Origin: Cognatishimia sp. SS12
GTDB lineage: Bacteria; Pseudomonadota; Alphaproteobacteria; Rhodobacterales; Rhodobacteraceae
Assembly: GCF_028369055.1 (NCBI RefSeq)
Contig: NZ_JAQNCZ010000006.1
Coordinates: forward strand, 124,001 to 188,000
Direction: 5' to 3'
Length of the DNA stretch: 64,000 bases
Shown piece by piece: positions 1-9,248 of this stretch; the first letter of the stretch is position 1; every line of letters begins with the position of its first letter. The translations under genes and the position numbers were made by a program. The notes under the pieces are model-generated. The model was not told the DNA's origin and searched no databases. It saw only the letters and a program-made list of their open reading frames with translations.

Positions 1-736
1 ACGACATCAACCGCTCGCGCAGGGCGTCCAGCTGCTCGACAATGCGCCGGGTTCGGTTGCTGGCCTCGCCGAGTTCCGCCAGCTCATCGGGTGACAAAAT
101 CCAATCTCGCAGACCCGCCATCGCGGTAATCGCCTCGCGCTGCGGGTTGAGAAAGCGGCGCAGTTTGATAACGGTCTGGCGCAAGCCGGTCAGATCCGCC
201 CCTGTGGCAGAGGCCCCCTCTAGAACGCGATCATCCAGCGCGTCTGTCTTTTCTTCGAGATCCAACACCACGGTTTCGATGCGATTGGTCAACCCATGCA
301 CAAGCGCGACCAGAAACTGTCCGACAGTCTGCGGGGCCGTGCCGCCTTCTGCCGCTTCGCGCAGGGCGTCCATGGCAAAGACTTTGCGCACCCGCGCCGA
401 GACCACCGCGCCCTCTGTCACCCACATGCGCAGGGATACCATATCTTCGGGGCTGGATTGCGGGTTCAGATTCACGCCGCGCAGGTTCAGGATCAGCCCC
501 GCGTCATGTCGTTCACATCGCGGGCGGGTTTCCGGCTGCACCAGCGCCCCAGCGGCGATATCCGGCAGATGCTGATAAGCCCAGCTACGCATCGCCGCAT
601 CAGCGACGTCAAAGTGCAGCCAGCGATAGCGATGGCCCGCCTCAGGCACTGGCTGCGGCCAGGCTGCGCTGACGGCTTTGCTGCCGATGTCGGAGATATC
701 ATAGGCCGCGATGGGCATGATCTGCGTGGCTATCAT
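1..736 (-). CDS. ZntB/CorA-type divalent metal transporter, partial
   Basis: Open reading frame entering from the left edge: 245 codons are visible and the C-terminus lies outside the window. The ATG start ends at 736. The visible part matches the cytoplasmic funnel of the CorA/ZntB family: an N-terminal beta domain with 'YRWLHFDV' near residue 38, 'LILNLRGVNLNP' near 80, 'RMWV' near 105, then a long helical stretch with 'LVHGLTNRIETVVLDLEE' and 'RRFLNPQREAI'. The two membrane helices and the GMN signature that would prove the family are off the edge. The start resembles ZntB zinc transporters more than Mg2+ CorA. It is separated from tamB by about 60 bp on the same strand and is probably an independent gene. 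Confidence 0.75.
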   Translation of the reverse strand, partial: MIATQIMPIAAYDISDIGSKAVSAAWPQPVPEAGHRYRWLHFDVADAAMRSWAYQHLPDIAAGALVQPETRPRCERHDAGLILNLRGVNLNPQSSPEDMVSLRMWVTEGAVVSARVRKVFAMDALREAAEGGTAPQTVGQFLVALVHGLTNRIETVVLDLEEKTDALDDRVLEGASATGADLTGLRQTVIKLRRFLNPQREAITAMAGLRDWILSPDELAELGEASNRTRRIVEQLDALRERLMS

Positions 737-796
737 GACAGAACCCTAGCGCCAAAAGACAATACAACACAAAGATTTATCGCAGGTGTCACGATG

Positions 797-3700
797 TTAG
801 TAATCGCGCTCAAAAAAGATGCCAAGCCGGGTTTCACCATCTGATCCCACACTGCCGCGCGCGGTGACCGACGGTGTGACCGTGAGGTTGAGATTGATTT
901 CGCTTGTCCCGTCAGATCCCGCCGTCACATCGGTGTAAATGTTCTCGTTGATATATTTGCCAATGCGCACCCCGGTCGCGCCGCTGTCACTAGTGGTGAC
1001 ATCCAGATCATCAAGGCCAAATTCCGTGCGCAACCGGCCGAGCAACCCAGAGCCGCCCCCCGCCAAGGTTTGCACGGCCGCCGCCAATTGCAGCGCCTGC
1101 AAAGGTGAAATCTCGCTCAGGTTCCGTTCAAACAACAACAGGGCCAGCACTTCGTCTTCGGGCAATTCCGGAGACGACGTAAAGGTGATGCTCGGCGCAG
1201 AGGCAAGCCCTTCGGCCACAATGCGGATGTCAGTGCCCGCGGCCTCGGTGTCTGCAACAAGGCGAATATAGGGGTCCAGCCCACCTTGCAGCTGCGCTGA
1301 GCCTTGGCTCAGCACCAGCCGCTTACCCAAGATATCAAGCCGACCACGGATCAGATCAAATCGCCCCAGCGGGATCACATTTGCGCTGGTGCCCGTCAAA
1401 CGCAACTGCCCGCCCAGTTCCGCATCCAGCCCACGCCCGCGAATAAAGATCCGCGATGGGGCACGCAGCAGAATATCCAGCGGATAGGCGCGCTGTGCGC
1501 CACCGGAACCACCCTGCCCGCTAGTCACAAACCCCGCCGCCACGCGAGTCCGGCGCACATCTGCGGGCTCATTTACATGTTGCATATCCGTCAGAACCGC
1601 CAGATTGGGCGCGCTGCCGTCGGGGATCTGCAGCTCGGTCGGTCCAAGCTCCAGATTTGCGCTGATCCGCGCGCCGCCCGTCAATGGCCCTGACACATCG
1701 GCCTGCCCGCTGATGGTGGTGCTGTAAAGCGCATCGTCGCTCAAGGCGACCGACGCCAAAGTGATCTCCAGATCCGCAGAAAACGGCGCAGAGAGCGCCA
1801 CTGGTCCGCGCGCGGTCAAACGCCCGCCATCTGTCACCTGCGCCGCGATATCCAGCACGGCCTGCCCACCAGACAGACGGATATCTCCGCTGATCGGGCT
1901 GAGCGTGATTTGCTGCGCCGGAATGAACAGCCGCGCATCGGTTGTGCTGACTCGGCCCGATAGCGAAGAGAGCGCCAAAGGCCCTGTCAGCGCAAGATCA
2001 TAGCTGACCCGGCCCGAGGCGGCATTGGCCCCAATAAAGTTATTCACCAGCGCCACCGGTGCGCCCCCGGTGATCGACAGATTGGCGCCACTCGCGTCTT
2101 CGGCCAGGGTGCCGCGCACCTCGGCATTTGTGCCTCCGGGGCCAACTCCCGAAAGATCCAGCCGCCACAGCGCCGCTTGCTGCAGGGCGCGTCCCTGCAC
2201 AGAGACCGGCCCGGAAAAGCCCGGCGCAAACACACCCAAGTCGCGCAATCGCAGCGCAATATCCAAATCGGTGGTCGGGCCATCCGCATCCCCCGTCACA
2301 GTGGCGGTCAGCTCCCGGGTCGTTAGGCGCAGATTTTCCAGCGCAAACACATTGCCCCCCGCCCCACGCAGTTCAGCGGTGATATTGCCAGCCCCAGCCA
2401 GCAGTTGGTCAGCAACTGTGCTGCCAATCTGAATGTCGTCCGTGGTGCCATCGAGCGCGAGGACAAAGCGGCGGTCCTGCGGTTCAAACCAGCCCTCCGC
2501 GGTCAGCGCGGCAGCGCCCGCCAGATCGCGCTTGGCAAGCGCAGCATAGGGGCGCAGGCTGTCGACCTCGGCGCGGGCATCAAAAACAATACGCTGCAGT
2601 ATGGTTTCATCAAAGTTCAGCGCGCCGTCTGCCTGCACCACCGCGCCGCCCGGCCCAGTGCCAGAAACTTCGTATTTCCAATTCTCGCCTTCCTGATTGA
2701 ACTGCCCCGTGACCGTGGCACTGCCGGCAAGACCGAGATCAAGCGGCGCGAGTTCTGTGATCTGCGCCCGCGCAGACAGCAGGCTTGCCCCGGTCGCCAG
2801 ACGCCCGTTGGCAAAGATATTGGCGGCGTCATTTCGAATGACCAAGCGCGGCACGGTGAGGCCGGTTTCATCACGCTGCGCAGCGAGGTCAAGCGTGCTT
2901 TGTCCGGCGATCAGCGGATCAACTTGCGGATGGTTGACCGCCAACCCTAAGGTATCGCCGGTGACCTCAACATCAAATGCGCCACTCAATGGGGCGATGT
3001 TTCCCGTGACCGCAAGCTCTGCTCGCCCAGCCAGCAAACGGCCGGCCAAAGCGGAAAATCGCGTCAGGTCATCCGCTTGAAACGCCAGATCTCCGCGCGC
3101 CAAAAGATTGAGCGGATCCTCGAGATTGTCGAGCGACACCACCCCAGTCAGCCGGTAATCCGCGCCACGCAGCGCAAGATTGGTCAGCTGAAGGGGCACC
3201 GCCTCGGCCCAGGCGAAATCCAGCGTGCCGGTCAGCTCAGTGCCCAAGGCTTCGGCCAGCTTCTCATTGGTCGGCGCAATCTGCGCGATCACAAACTCCG
3301 TCGCCCCCAAGACTTGGCTCACAAGGGTCGCGTCGCCCTTTTCAAGCGCGCCTTGCCCGGTCAGTTGCGCACGTCCGATCTTTAAGTCATCGCGCTGCAA
3401 GGCATCCAATGCCAAAGTGAACGTCCAACTGTCGCTGACGGCAGCGTCATAGTCAAAATCCAACGCCAGCTGGGTGAGACGTGTTTTCAGGCCGGGCAAC
3501 GGCAACAAAACAGCGCCGCCCTCGGGGTCTGCAATACGTGTGGTCACGTCGATGACGACCGGCCAGCCTGTCGCGTCCAATGACAGCGCGCCGGCTATCA
3601 CCATCTCTGCCGTGCGCAGATCCAGCGCGTTGATGGTCAGGCTTTGATCCTGAAACACGGTGCCTGCGACTGTCAGCGCAACGGTATCGCCAAAAAAATC

Positions 3701-4603
3701 CTGATATTCCGGCAGAAAGACCGGCGCGATATCGCCGCTGATCTCAGCGCTAAAGATCCGTTTCGGGGCCACGACAATCGCCGGATCAGCAGGCGTTTCA
3801 TCCCCCGGGGCTGCCGGTTCTGTCAGTTGCACGCGGCCCGCCAGGCGCGTTTGCCCATCGGTTGCCAGACGCACGTCTGCGGCATAATCCGACAGTGGAC
3901 CCGTGCCCTCGATCGACAAGTTGACCGACGGCGCGCCGGGCAGGTTGAGAAGACGCGCAGCGATACCGTCGGCCGCTTCATCCAGCTCAAGCGCAAGCGC
4001 CAAGTTGCGGGTGGCATTGGCATAGCTGGCCTGAAAACTTAGTTCAGCCTTTGGCCCATCAATCCGCGCCAGCGAAATATCGGCCGAGCCTTCCCCGTTT
4101 GCCAAAGCAATCTCGCCCTCGAGGCTCAGCGCAATTTCATCGCCCAACAGCGGGGCGCCCAGGGTGATTTTCTCGGCCTCAAGTTTGCGAATTTCGATGG
4201 CTACCGGCAGCTCGGGCAGGGCAAAAGGCCGCGCCTCCGGACTTGGGGTTGTTGCGCCCTCTGGCGCGGGCAGGCGCGCCAAGACAATTTCTTTTGCGGT
4301 CAACTGAGTCACATCCAGACGGCGCGAAAACAGCGCAGAGCGGTCCCAATCCAAAACCACGTCACGCAGGGTCAACCAGATCCCGTCATCATCGGCGATC
4401 GTCAACTCTTGCAGGCTGGCCTGTGAACTCAGGGCACCGGAAAACCCGGTGATGCGCACATCGCGGCCCGCAGCGGACAGGTTGTCTTCGAGCAGGCCCT
4501 GAAGATAGCTGCGGTCGCGCGCTTCTTCTTGCGTGGATTGCGCCTCTGCGGTGGCAAAAAGCCCCCACAAAAGACACAGCGTCAGGGCAAAAAGCAGGCG
4601 CAT
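797..4603 (-). CDS. tamB: Translocation and assembly module protein TamB
   Basis: 1268-residue protein with an N-terminal signal-anchor (LLFALTLCLLWGLFATAEA) followed by a very long repetitive beta-rich region and a C-terminal DUF490/TamB domain ending in 'LGIFFERDY'. TamB is an inner-membrane-anchored AsmA-like protein spanning the periplasm; with TamA it helps insert outer-membrane proteins, and related proteins carry phospholipids between membranes. The C-terminal region contains 'YPLDILLRAPSRIFIRGRG' and 'GRFDLIRGRLDILGKRL', typical of this family. Its ATG overlaps the tamA stop codon (TGATG), so the two are translationally coupled. Length is normal for the family (about 1200-1400). Confidence 0.93.
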   Translation of the reverse strand: MRLLFALTLCLLWGLFATAEAQSTQEEARDRSYLQGLLEDNLSAAGRDVRITGFSGALSSQASLQELTIADDDGIWLTLRDVVLDWDRSALFSRRLDVTQLTAKEIVLARLPAPEGATTPSPEARPFALPELPVAIEIRKLEAEKITLGAPLLGDEIALSLEGEIALANGEGSADISLARIDGPKAELSFQASYANATRNLALALELDEAADGIAARLLNLPGAPSVNLSIEGTGPLSDYAADVRLATDGQTRLAGRVQLTEPAAPGDETPADPAIVVAPKRIFSAEISGDIAPVFLPEYQDFFGDTVALTVAGTVFQDQSLTINALDLRTAEMVIAGALSLDATGWPVVIDVTTRIADPEGGAVLLPLPGLKTRLTQLALDFDYDAAVSDSWTFTLALDALQRDDLKIGRAQLTGQGALEKGDATLVSQVLGATEFVIAQIAPTNEKLAEALGTELTGTLDFAWAEAVPLQLTNLALRGADYRLTGVVSLDNLEDPLNLLARGDLAFQADDLTRFSALAGRLLAGRAELAVTGNIAPLSGAFDVEVTGDTLGLAVNHPQVDPLIAGQSTLDLAAQRDETGLTVPRLVIRNDAANIFANGRLATGASLLSARAQITELAPLDLGLAGSATVTGQFNQEGENWKYEVSGTGPGGAVVQADGALNFDETILQRIVFDARAEVDSLRPYAALAKRDLAGAAALTAEGWFEPQDRRFVLALDGTTDDIQIGSTVADQLLAGAGNITAELRGAGGNVFALENLRLTTRELTATVTGDADGPTTDLDIALRLRDLGVFAPGFSGPVSVQGRALQQAALWRLDLSGVGPGGTNAEVRGTLAEDASGANLSITGGAPVALVNNFIGANAASGRVSYDLALTGPLALSSLSGRVSTTDARLFIPAQQITLSPISGDIRLSGGQAVLDIAAQVTDGGRLTARGPVALSAPFSADLEITLASVALSDDALYSTTISGQADVSGPLTGGARISANLELGPTELQIPDGSAPNLAVLTDMQHVNEPADVRRTRVAAGFVTSGQGGSGGAQRAYPLDILLRAPSRIFIRGRGLDAELGGQLRLTGTSANVIPLGRFDLIRGRLDILGKRLVLSQGSAQLQGGLDPYIRLVADTEAAGTDIRIVAEGLASAPSITFTSSPELPEDEVLALLLFERNLSEISPLQALQLAAAVQTLAGGGSGLLGRLRTEFGLDDLDVTTSDSGATGVRIGKYINENIYTDVTAGSDGTSEINLNLTVTPSVTARGSVGSDGETRLGIFFERDY

Positions 4604-6399
4604 CAGAACGCCTCCCCAATGCCAATGTAAAACTGCACGCCGCCGCCCGCGTTGCGACGCAAAGGCACCGCCAGGTCAAATCGGATCGGCCCAACAATCG
4701 TCTTATAGCGCACGCCCAGCCCAGCCCCGGCGTGCCAATCGCCGCCACCCCAGGTGCTGTCGGCCCCGATGAGGCCCGCATCGACAAATCCGACAAGTCC
4801 GAATTTTTCGCCCAGCCCTACACGGACTTCCGCGGAGCCGCCCAAAAAGCTTTCGCCGCCCACGGTGCCACCGCCAGAGGAAATGCCAAGCGACTGATAC
4901 CCCTGCCCGCGCACGGTGCCGCCGCCGCCAGAGAAATAGAGAAAGTCAGGCGGGACAGACGCACTATCCGAGCTGACCACACTGCCGAGTTGCAAGCGAC
5001 CGGCGAGCACAACATCACGGGCACCGCCGATCGCGCGATAGGCACGCGCATCAGCATTTAGGCGCAATCCGGTCGCAGCGTCGCGCATTTCGACAAAGGG
5101 CGTCGCATCAGCGTAAAGATAATAGCCGTTGGTCGCCGATAGCGGATCATCGCGCGTGTCCCAGGTCGCCGACGCCGGCAAGGTCAGCAGCGAAAATGTC
5201 CGCGTGCCCATGGCATCCTGGGTTTCGGAAAACCGCAGGCCGACCCCCAGCTGCGCCTCAAAGGTATCAGAAAAAATCTTAGCCCAAGCGGCCCCAAGTT
5301 CGATCCGCGAAGAGGTAAAGCTTGGTTCATCTTCATAAGCCAGCTTGCCTGTGAAGATCGCCTTGGTATCGGTGCCAAAAGCCGCCGGAATTTCAAACCG
5401 CCCGTCAATTGTATAGTCTATGCCGCCGGTTTCCCCGGCAATCCCGGCCACCTCAGCATCAAAGCGCAGCCGCTCGGCCCCGCCCAGCAGGTTGCGATGT
5501 ATCCAGGCCCCGGAGAGTGTCAGCCCCTCGATGGAGGACAGCTCTGCGCCAAACTCAAATCGGCGCGGTTTCTGGTCCGCCACCGTCAGGTTAATATCCA
5601 TGGTGTTGTTCGGGCCAAGCGTTTCCGCTTCGCGCAGGGCAACAGAAGAAAAGGCCCCCGTGCGCCGCAGGCGGGTTGCCGCTTTGTCCAGCTCGTCTGG
5701 CGAAAACACTTCGCCCACAGGCAGGCCCGCGATGCGGCGGATACGGTCGGGCCGCACCGCAGACTCGCGTTGCAACACCAGATTGCCAAACCGCACCTGC
5801 GGCCCCGGCGCAAAACTGAGGTCGGCATTCAGCTGCTGACTTGCGTGATTGGCGGTGATGCGCTGCGCCTCAAGGCGTGCTTTGGCGTGGCCCACATCCC
5901 GCCAACCGTCCACCCCAGCGTCCGCGGTTTCTTGCAAGACTAGGCTTTCGGCCACAGCGCCACGACGAAACCCCTCTGGCAGTGCGGTGCCGGGCGCCAA
6001 AGGCGCGGCGCGGGCGGATCCGAGCCGAAATACCGGGCCGGGCTCCACCTCAACCGAGACTTGCTGAATGACCTTTGGAACAGAAAAGGTTGGGATGGTA
6101 CTGGCTTCGCGCCCATTAAGCCGGATGCGGATGACCCCAGAGTACCGCCCGCGCCCATAAAGCACGCCAAGCAACCGCGCATAATCGGCCTGACTGGCCG
6201 CGAGGATATCTCGCGATGTTTTGCTGATGTCGCCCTGCAACGTTACAACCAATGAGGCGGCGCGCAATTCGTCGCGCAGATCATCATCCGCCCCGCGCAC
6301 GGTGAAAGACAGCGCGTCATAGGCAAATAGTGGCGCGGCGCAGAGCACGCAGAAAGCTGTGAAAACCAGCGTCAAAACCCGAGGGCGAAATTCAAACAC
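4603..6399 (-). CDS. tamA: Outer-membrane assembly protein TamA (BamA/Omp85 family)
   Basis: 598 residues: a signal peptide (VLTLVFTAFCVLCAAPLFA), POTRA-type repeats over about residues 28-250, then a 16-stranded Omp85 beta-barrel ending in the terminal Phe expected of outer-membrane proteins ('YIGIGEAF'). The motif 'GGGGTVRGQGYQSLG' in the barrel is the conserved VRGF-type loop of the Omp85 family. TamA is the outer-membrane partner of TamB. It is the first gene of a tamA-tamB operon. There is a gap of about 110 bp to the flagellar operon upstream, with no hairpin that I can see. Confidence 0.93.
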   Translation of the reverse strand: MFEFRPRVLTLVFTAFCVLCAAPLFAYDALSFTVRGADDDLRDELRAASLVVTLQGDISKTSRDILAASQADYARLLGVLYGRGRYSGVIRIRLNGREASTIPTFSVPKVIQQVSVEVEPGPVFRLGSARAAPLAPGTALPEGFRRGAVAESLVLQETADAGVDGWRDVGHAKARLEAQRITANHASQQLNADLSFAPGPQVRFGNLVLQRESAVRPDRIRRIAGLPVGEVFSPDELDKAATRLRRTGAFSSVALREAETLGPNNTMDINLTVADQKPRRFEFGAELSSIEGLTLSGAWIHRNLLGGAERLRFDAEVAGIAGETGGIDYTIDGRFEIPAAFGTDTKAIFTGKLAYEDEPSFTSSRIELGAAWAKIFSDTFEAQLGVGLRFSETQDAMGTRTFSLLTLPASATWDTRDDPLSATNGYYLYADATPFVEMRDAATGLRLNADARAYRAIGGARDVVLAGRLQLGSVVSSDSASVPPDFLYFSGGGGTVRGQGYQSLGISSGGGTVGGESFLGGSAEVRVGLGEKFGLVGFVDAGLIGADSTWGGGDWHAGAGLGVRYKTIVGPIRFDLAVPLRRNAGGGVQFYIGIGEAF

Positions 6400-6509
6400 A
6401 ATACCAGCACCGAATGAGGTGAAACATCACGTGACTATACCTAGCGCGTTCGCTCACGAGCGGCCATGCAAAAGCACATAGTAGAACAATTCGGCGCAGA
6501 CCGGCGTGA

Positions 6510-7172
6510 TCAGTTCAGGCGAATGCCGTTCAGATCCTGATCACCGGGCAACTGGCCGCGTTCCAAAATGATCTTGGACACAGCCCGCGCGCGCACCGGG
6601 GACATTTTGGCCATGATCGGCGCGGCGATACGGGGGTTCATCGTGCCCAGCACCATAATCGTGACCTCGATATCCATTTCATCCATGATATTCGCGGCCT
6701 CGGCGGGCTTCATGTTTTTGTAAAAATCGATCAGGCGGTCCAGGTCAGCGGTCTGCTGCGCCTCGACTTTTCCAAGCAGGGTTTCGATCGAGTCTTTCAG
6801 CTCGGTCAGCGCCGCTTTTTCAATGCCGAGCTTTTCCTTGGCCAGCGCCAGTTCGGATTCGCGCAGGTCCAGCGCCTTGCGTTGATCCGCAATCAGGTCG
6901 CGTTCCAGCGACAGGGCGCGCAGCACTTCTTCGGGGGTCTCACATTGCCCCAAGGTCTGCCCCAACCCGGCGACCACCGGCGGCGGAACATCATCATCTT
7001 CTTCTGCTTCGGCAATCGGCTCTGCCTCGCCTGCGGCCAATACGACGGCCGATGTTGCGGGCGGCGGCGTATCCAGAACCGAAGGCAATTCCGGGAAGGA
7101 AACCGCAGCCTTGGCAAAGGCAGTGACCACCAAGCCGCCGATCAAAAGTTTTCCAACCAGGAATTTTGCCAT
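6510..7172 (-). CDS. MotE-like flagellar protein (MgtE-N-like fold)
   Basis: 220 residues with an N-terminal hydrophobic segment (LVGKLLIGGLVVTAFAKAAV), an acidic linker, a coiled coil around residues 85-145, and a C-terminal domain with 'FYKNMKPAEAANIMDEMD' and 'MNPRIAAPIMAKM'. This C-terminal pattern is the MgtE N-domain-like module found in MotE and related export or stator chaperones of alphaproteobacterial flagellar loci. MotE in Sinorhizobium is a periplasmic chaperone for MotC; whether this protein does the same cannot be told from sequence. It is the last gene of fliL-fliM-DUF6468-motE-like, 3 bp after the preceding stop. Confidence 0.75.
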   Translation of the reverse strand: MAKFLVGKLLIGGLVVTAFAKAAVSFPELPSVLDTPPPATSAVVLAAGEAEPIAEAEEDDDVPPPVVAGLGQTLGQCETPEEVLRALSLERDLIADQRKALDLRESELALAKEKLGIEKAALTELKDSIETLLGKVEAQQTADLDRLIDFYKNMKPAEAANIMDEMDIEVTIMVLGTMNPRIAAPIMAKMSPVRARAVSKIILERGQLPGDQDLNGIRLN

Positions 7173-7175
7173 CGG

Positions 7176-7535
7176 TCAGGCCCTTGTTTCTGTACGCGAG
7201 GTTTCAAAAAAGCGGCGCACCAAATCCTGTTTGTTGCGCACGACTTGAACGCCCGGAATTTTCTGGGCCGGATAGCGCCGCGTGCTGAAGACTGGTTCGT
7301 CCTCCTCATCCTCCTCGACGGCGGGCGCAGGCTGCGGCGGTTCATTCAGGTTCAGCTTCAGCTGGTTCACGCTTTCTTCGGATTTGTCGACCGCCATGGA
7401 AAACTGCTGCACAAGAGGCTCCATATCCTTGAGCGCCGCCATCAGGATCTGCACCTTGCGCGAGACATACCAGCCATAGCCAATGCTGCCCGCAAGCAAG
7501 GTGATAATCAGGATATCAGTAAGGGTCGCGACCAT
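7176..7535 (-). CDS. DUF6468-type bitopic flagellar operon protein
   Basis: 119 residues: a single N-terminal membrane helix (residues about 6-24, 'LTDILIITLLAGSIGYGWYV'), a short helical region ('LMAALKDMEPLVQQFSMAVD'), then an acidic, Pro-rich cytoplasmic stretch and a basic tail. Position and architecture match the DUF6468 proteins encoded directly after fliM in alphaproteobacteria, which include Caulobacter PflI, a flagellar positioning factor. The start codon lies inside the end of fliM (20-nt overlap in another frame), so translation is coupled to the switch protein. The functional link to PflI is an inference from position and topology only. Confidence 0.65.
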   Translation of the reverse strand: MVATLTDILIITLLAGSIGYGWYVSRKVQILMAALKDMEPLVQQFSMAVDKSEESVNQLKLNLNEPPQPAPAVEEDEEDEPVFSTRRYPAQKIPGVQVVRNKQDLVRRFFETSRTETRA

Positions 7536-8469
7536 TTTCGGCCTCCTCTTCTGCTTCTATCTGTTCAGTGATGCGGATCGCCGTATTGCCATTGGTGCGC
7601 TTGCCCATCACGGCCTTGAACATCTCAGTTTCTGCGCAGACCACAGTGGCCTCGTGATCTTCGTCGATCCAGAGGTTGATGGTCTCGCCCGGCTTCCAAT
7701 TCATCACGCTTTTGATCGGCACTTTCACCTCGGTCAGCACCGCTTCAAGCTCCACGGTTGATCGTTCGATCTGCCCACCCAGCTGCTCTTTCCACGGGTT
7801 GCCGTCCTCAGACGGTTCGCCAAAGTGAATCTTGCCGAGTTTTGGCCGGATCGGCTCGAGCGCATCATAAGGGATCACCACATCGATGGAGCCTGTGCGC
7901 CCTGCAAGCACAATGGCGATACGCATCCGCACGCACAGATTGGCAGGCTGGGTGACAGAGGCTGAATCAGGGTCGATTTCAACCCGGTCAAGCTCCAGAT
8001 CAATATCCCCCACCATCGCAAGACAACGGCGCAATTCGCCCGTGACGACATCGCCGATCCGATGGCCGAACCCGCGTTCGATGGCAGTAAATTCATCAGA
8101 CTGGCGCACCATTTCGCCTTTGGCGCTGCCGCCCAGCATCAGCTCCATCGCGGTCAGCGCAAAGGTCGCATCCATTGCGATGAGAATTTCACCATCCAGA
8201 TTTTGCGCCGCAACAATACCCAAAAGCGCGGGCATGTTCAGCCCCTCTGCCGCTTGCGCCATCGGCAGGTAATCCAGCTGATTGAGTGACGCTTCGCACA
8301 GCACGCCCGTGACCTCGGGCATGACAACCGACAACGAATCGGCCAGGCGCTCGCCAATGATGTCCAGCATCGGCAGGCGCTCGAACGAGAAATCGGACAT
8401 GCGGATAATCTCGTCGATGAGATTGCCGCTTTGCGCCTTGATTTCTTCAGGTGTCATTACCTTGTTCAT
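7516..8469 (-). CDS. fliM: Flagellar motor switch protein FliM
   Basis: 317 residues, normal for the family. The middle domain is recognisable ('AMELMLGG', 'EFTAIERGFGHRIGDVVTGEL'), followed by a C-terminal SpoA/FliN-like domain ('ERSTVELEAVLTEVKVPIKSVMNWKPGETINL'). FliM forms the C-ring with FliG and FliN and binds phosphorylated CheY. The N-terminal CheY-binding peptide (LSQxEIDALL) seen in enterics is not evident. Here the protein begins 'MNKVMTPEEIKAQSGNLIDE', so CheY control may differ. It lies 8 bp downstream of fliL and overlaps the next gene. Confidence 0.93.
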   Translation of the reverse strand: MNKVMTPEEIKAQSGNLIDEIIRMSDFSFERLPMLDIIGERLADSLSVVMPEVTGVLCEASLNQLDYLPMAQAAEGLNMPALLGIVAAQNLDGEILIAMDATFALTAMELMLGGSAKGEMVRQSDEFTAIERGFGHRIGDVVTGELRRCLAMVGDIDLELDRVEIDPDSASVTQPANLCVRMRIAIVLAGRTGSIDVVIPYDALEPIRPKLGKIHFGEPSEDGNPWKEQLGGQIERSTVELEAVLTEVKVPIKSVMNWKPGETINLWIDEDHEATVVCAETEMFKAVMGKRTNGNTAIRITEQIEAEEEAENGRDPY

Positions 8470-8477
8470 GCCGGTCC

Positions 8478-9116
8478 TTACTGCACGATCAGATCGCTGA
8501 TCAGAATTTCTTGTGGCAAATCACTGCCCGCTGCGGCGCGGGCCCGCTTCAGAAGCTCTGCCTTCACGTTCAATATGCCGGCCATACCGCGCACATCCGC
8601 TTCGGTCAGGCTGCGCGCATAGCCGTTGAATAGATCGCGCATAAAGGGCTGGCGTTTTTCCATCAGCGCCTGCGCGCCTTCGTCGGGGCGATAGACCAGC
8701 GTCAGCTTCAATTTGAGGAAGGCATTGCGCGGCACACCTTGCGCGTTCACGCTGGTGATATTGGTGAGGATTTCATCAAAACTCAGCATGCCCTCGTTCA
8801 CGTCAGGGGCGGCCTCTTCGCCTTCTCCCTTGGCAGAAGCCTCCTCAACCGCATAGGGATCATCCGCGGATGTGCTGCCTTTGGCATCCTTAGAGTCTGC
8901 CGCCACAGGCTCAACCTCTTCGACATAATCAGGCTCATATTGTTTGGCGTCCTGCTGAAACGCCATGCGCGCCAGAAAAAACCCGCCGCCCAGCGACAGC
9001 AAAGACAGCGCGACCGCTGCCAGCAAGAGCTTCTTGCTGGACTTCGGTGCATCCCCAGCGGCTTTGTCTGCCTCTGCGGCGGGCGCGTCTTTGGCTTTCT
9101 GAGGCGCTTTTGCCAT
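8478..9116 (-). CDS. fliL: Flagellar basal body-associated protein FliL
   Basis: 212 residues: a cytoplasmic Lys/Ala-rich N-terminus, one membrane helix at about residues 29-50 ('LLLAAVALSLLSLGGGFFLA'), an acidic periplasmic linker and the FliL domain ('FDEILTNITSVNAQGVPRNAFLKL'; 'FMRDLFNGYARSLTEADVRG'; 'ILISDLIVQ' at the C-terminus). FliL surrounds the stator and supports torque. First gene of the minus-strand fliL-fliM-DUF6468-motE-like operon, divergent from fliF across a 132-bp promoter region. A second FliL-like gene lies near 50.0 kb. Confidence 0.9.
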   Translation of the reverse strand: MAKAPQKAKDAPAAEADKAAGDAPKSSKKLLLAAVALSLLSLGGGFFLARMAFQQDAKQYEPDYVEEVEPVAADSKDAKGSTSADDPYAVEEASAKGEGEEAAPDVNEGMLSFDEILTNITSVNAQGVPRNAFLKLKLTLVYRPDEGAQALMEKRQPFMRDLFNGYARSLTEADVRGMAGILNVKAELLKRARAAAGSDLPQEILISDLIVQ

Positions 9117-9248
9117 GATTTTCCCGTTTCTCTACAAGAACTATATTCCTATTTATTCATAAAGATTGCAAGTATAGACATGGTTATTTACTTGGTCTGC
9201 AAAAATAGTTTACGTTGTTTTTAATCGCCTATGCGCAGCGGAGTTGTC
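9117..9248. promoter_or_regulatory. Divergent promoter region fliL/fliF
   Basis: AT-rich 132-bp spacer between the fliL and fliF operons. It contains CAAGAACTATATTC at 9135-9148 and CAAGTATAG at 9169-9177. The second matches a CAAGNATAG element repeated in other flagellar promoter regions of this window (12964, 41815, 45122, 53656, 60390). No TTAA-N7-TTAA box is present, so these operons may be controlled by something other than direct CtrA binding. Confidence 0.45.

Noticed and set aside
42-844. Plus-strand ORFs of 177 and 182 codons at the left edge
   Set aside because: They are antisense to a clear ZntB/CorA-type frame and have no recognisable features or ribosome binding site.
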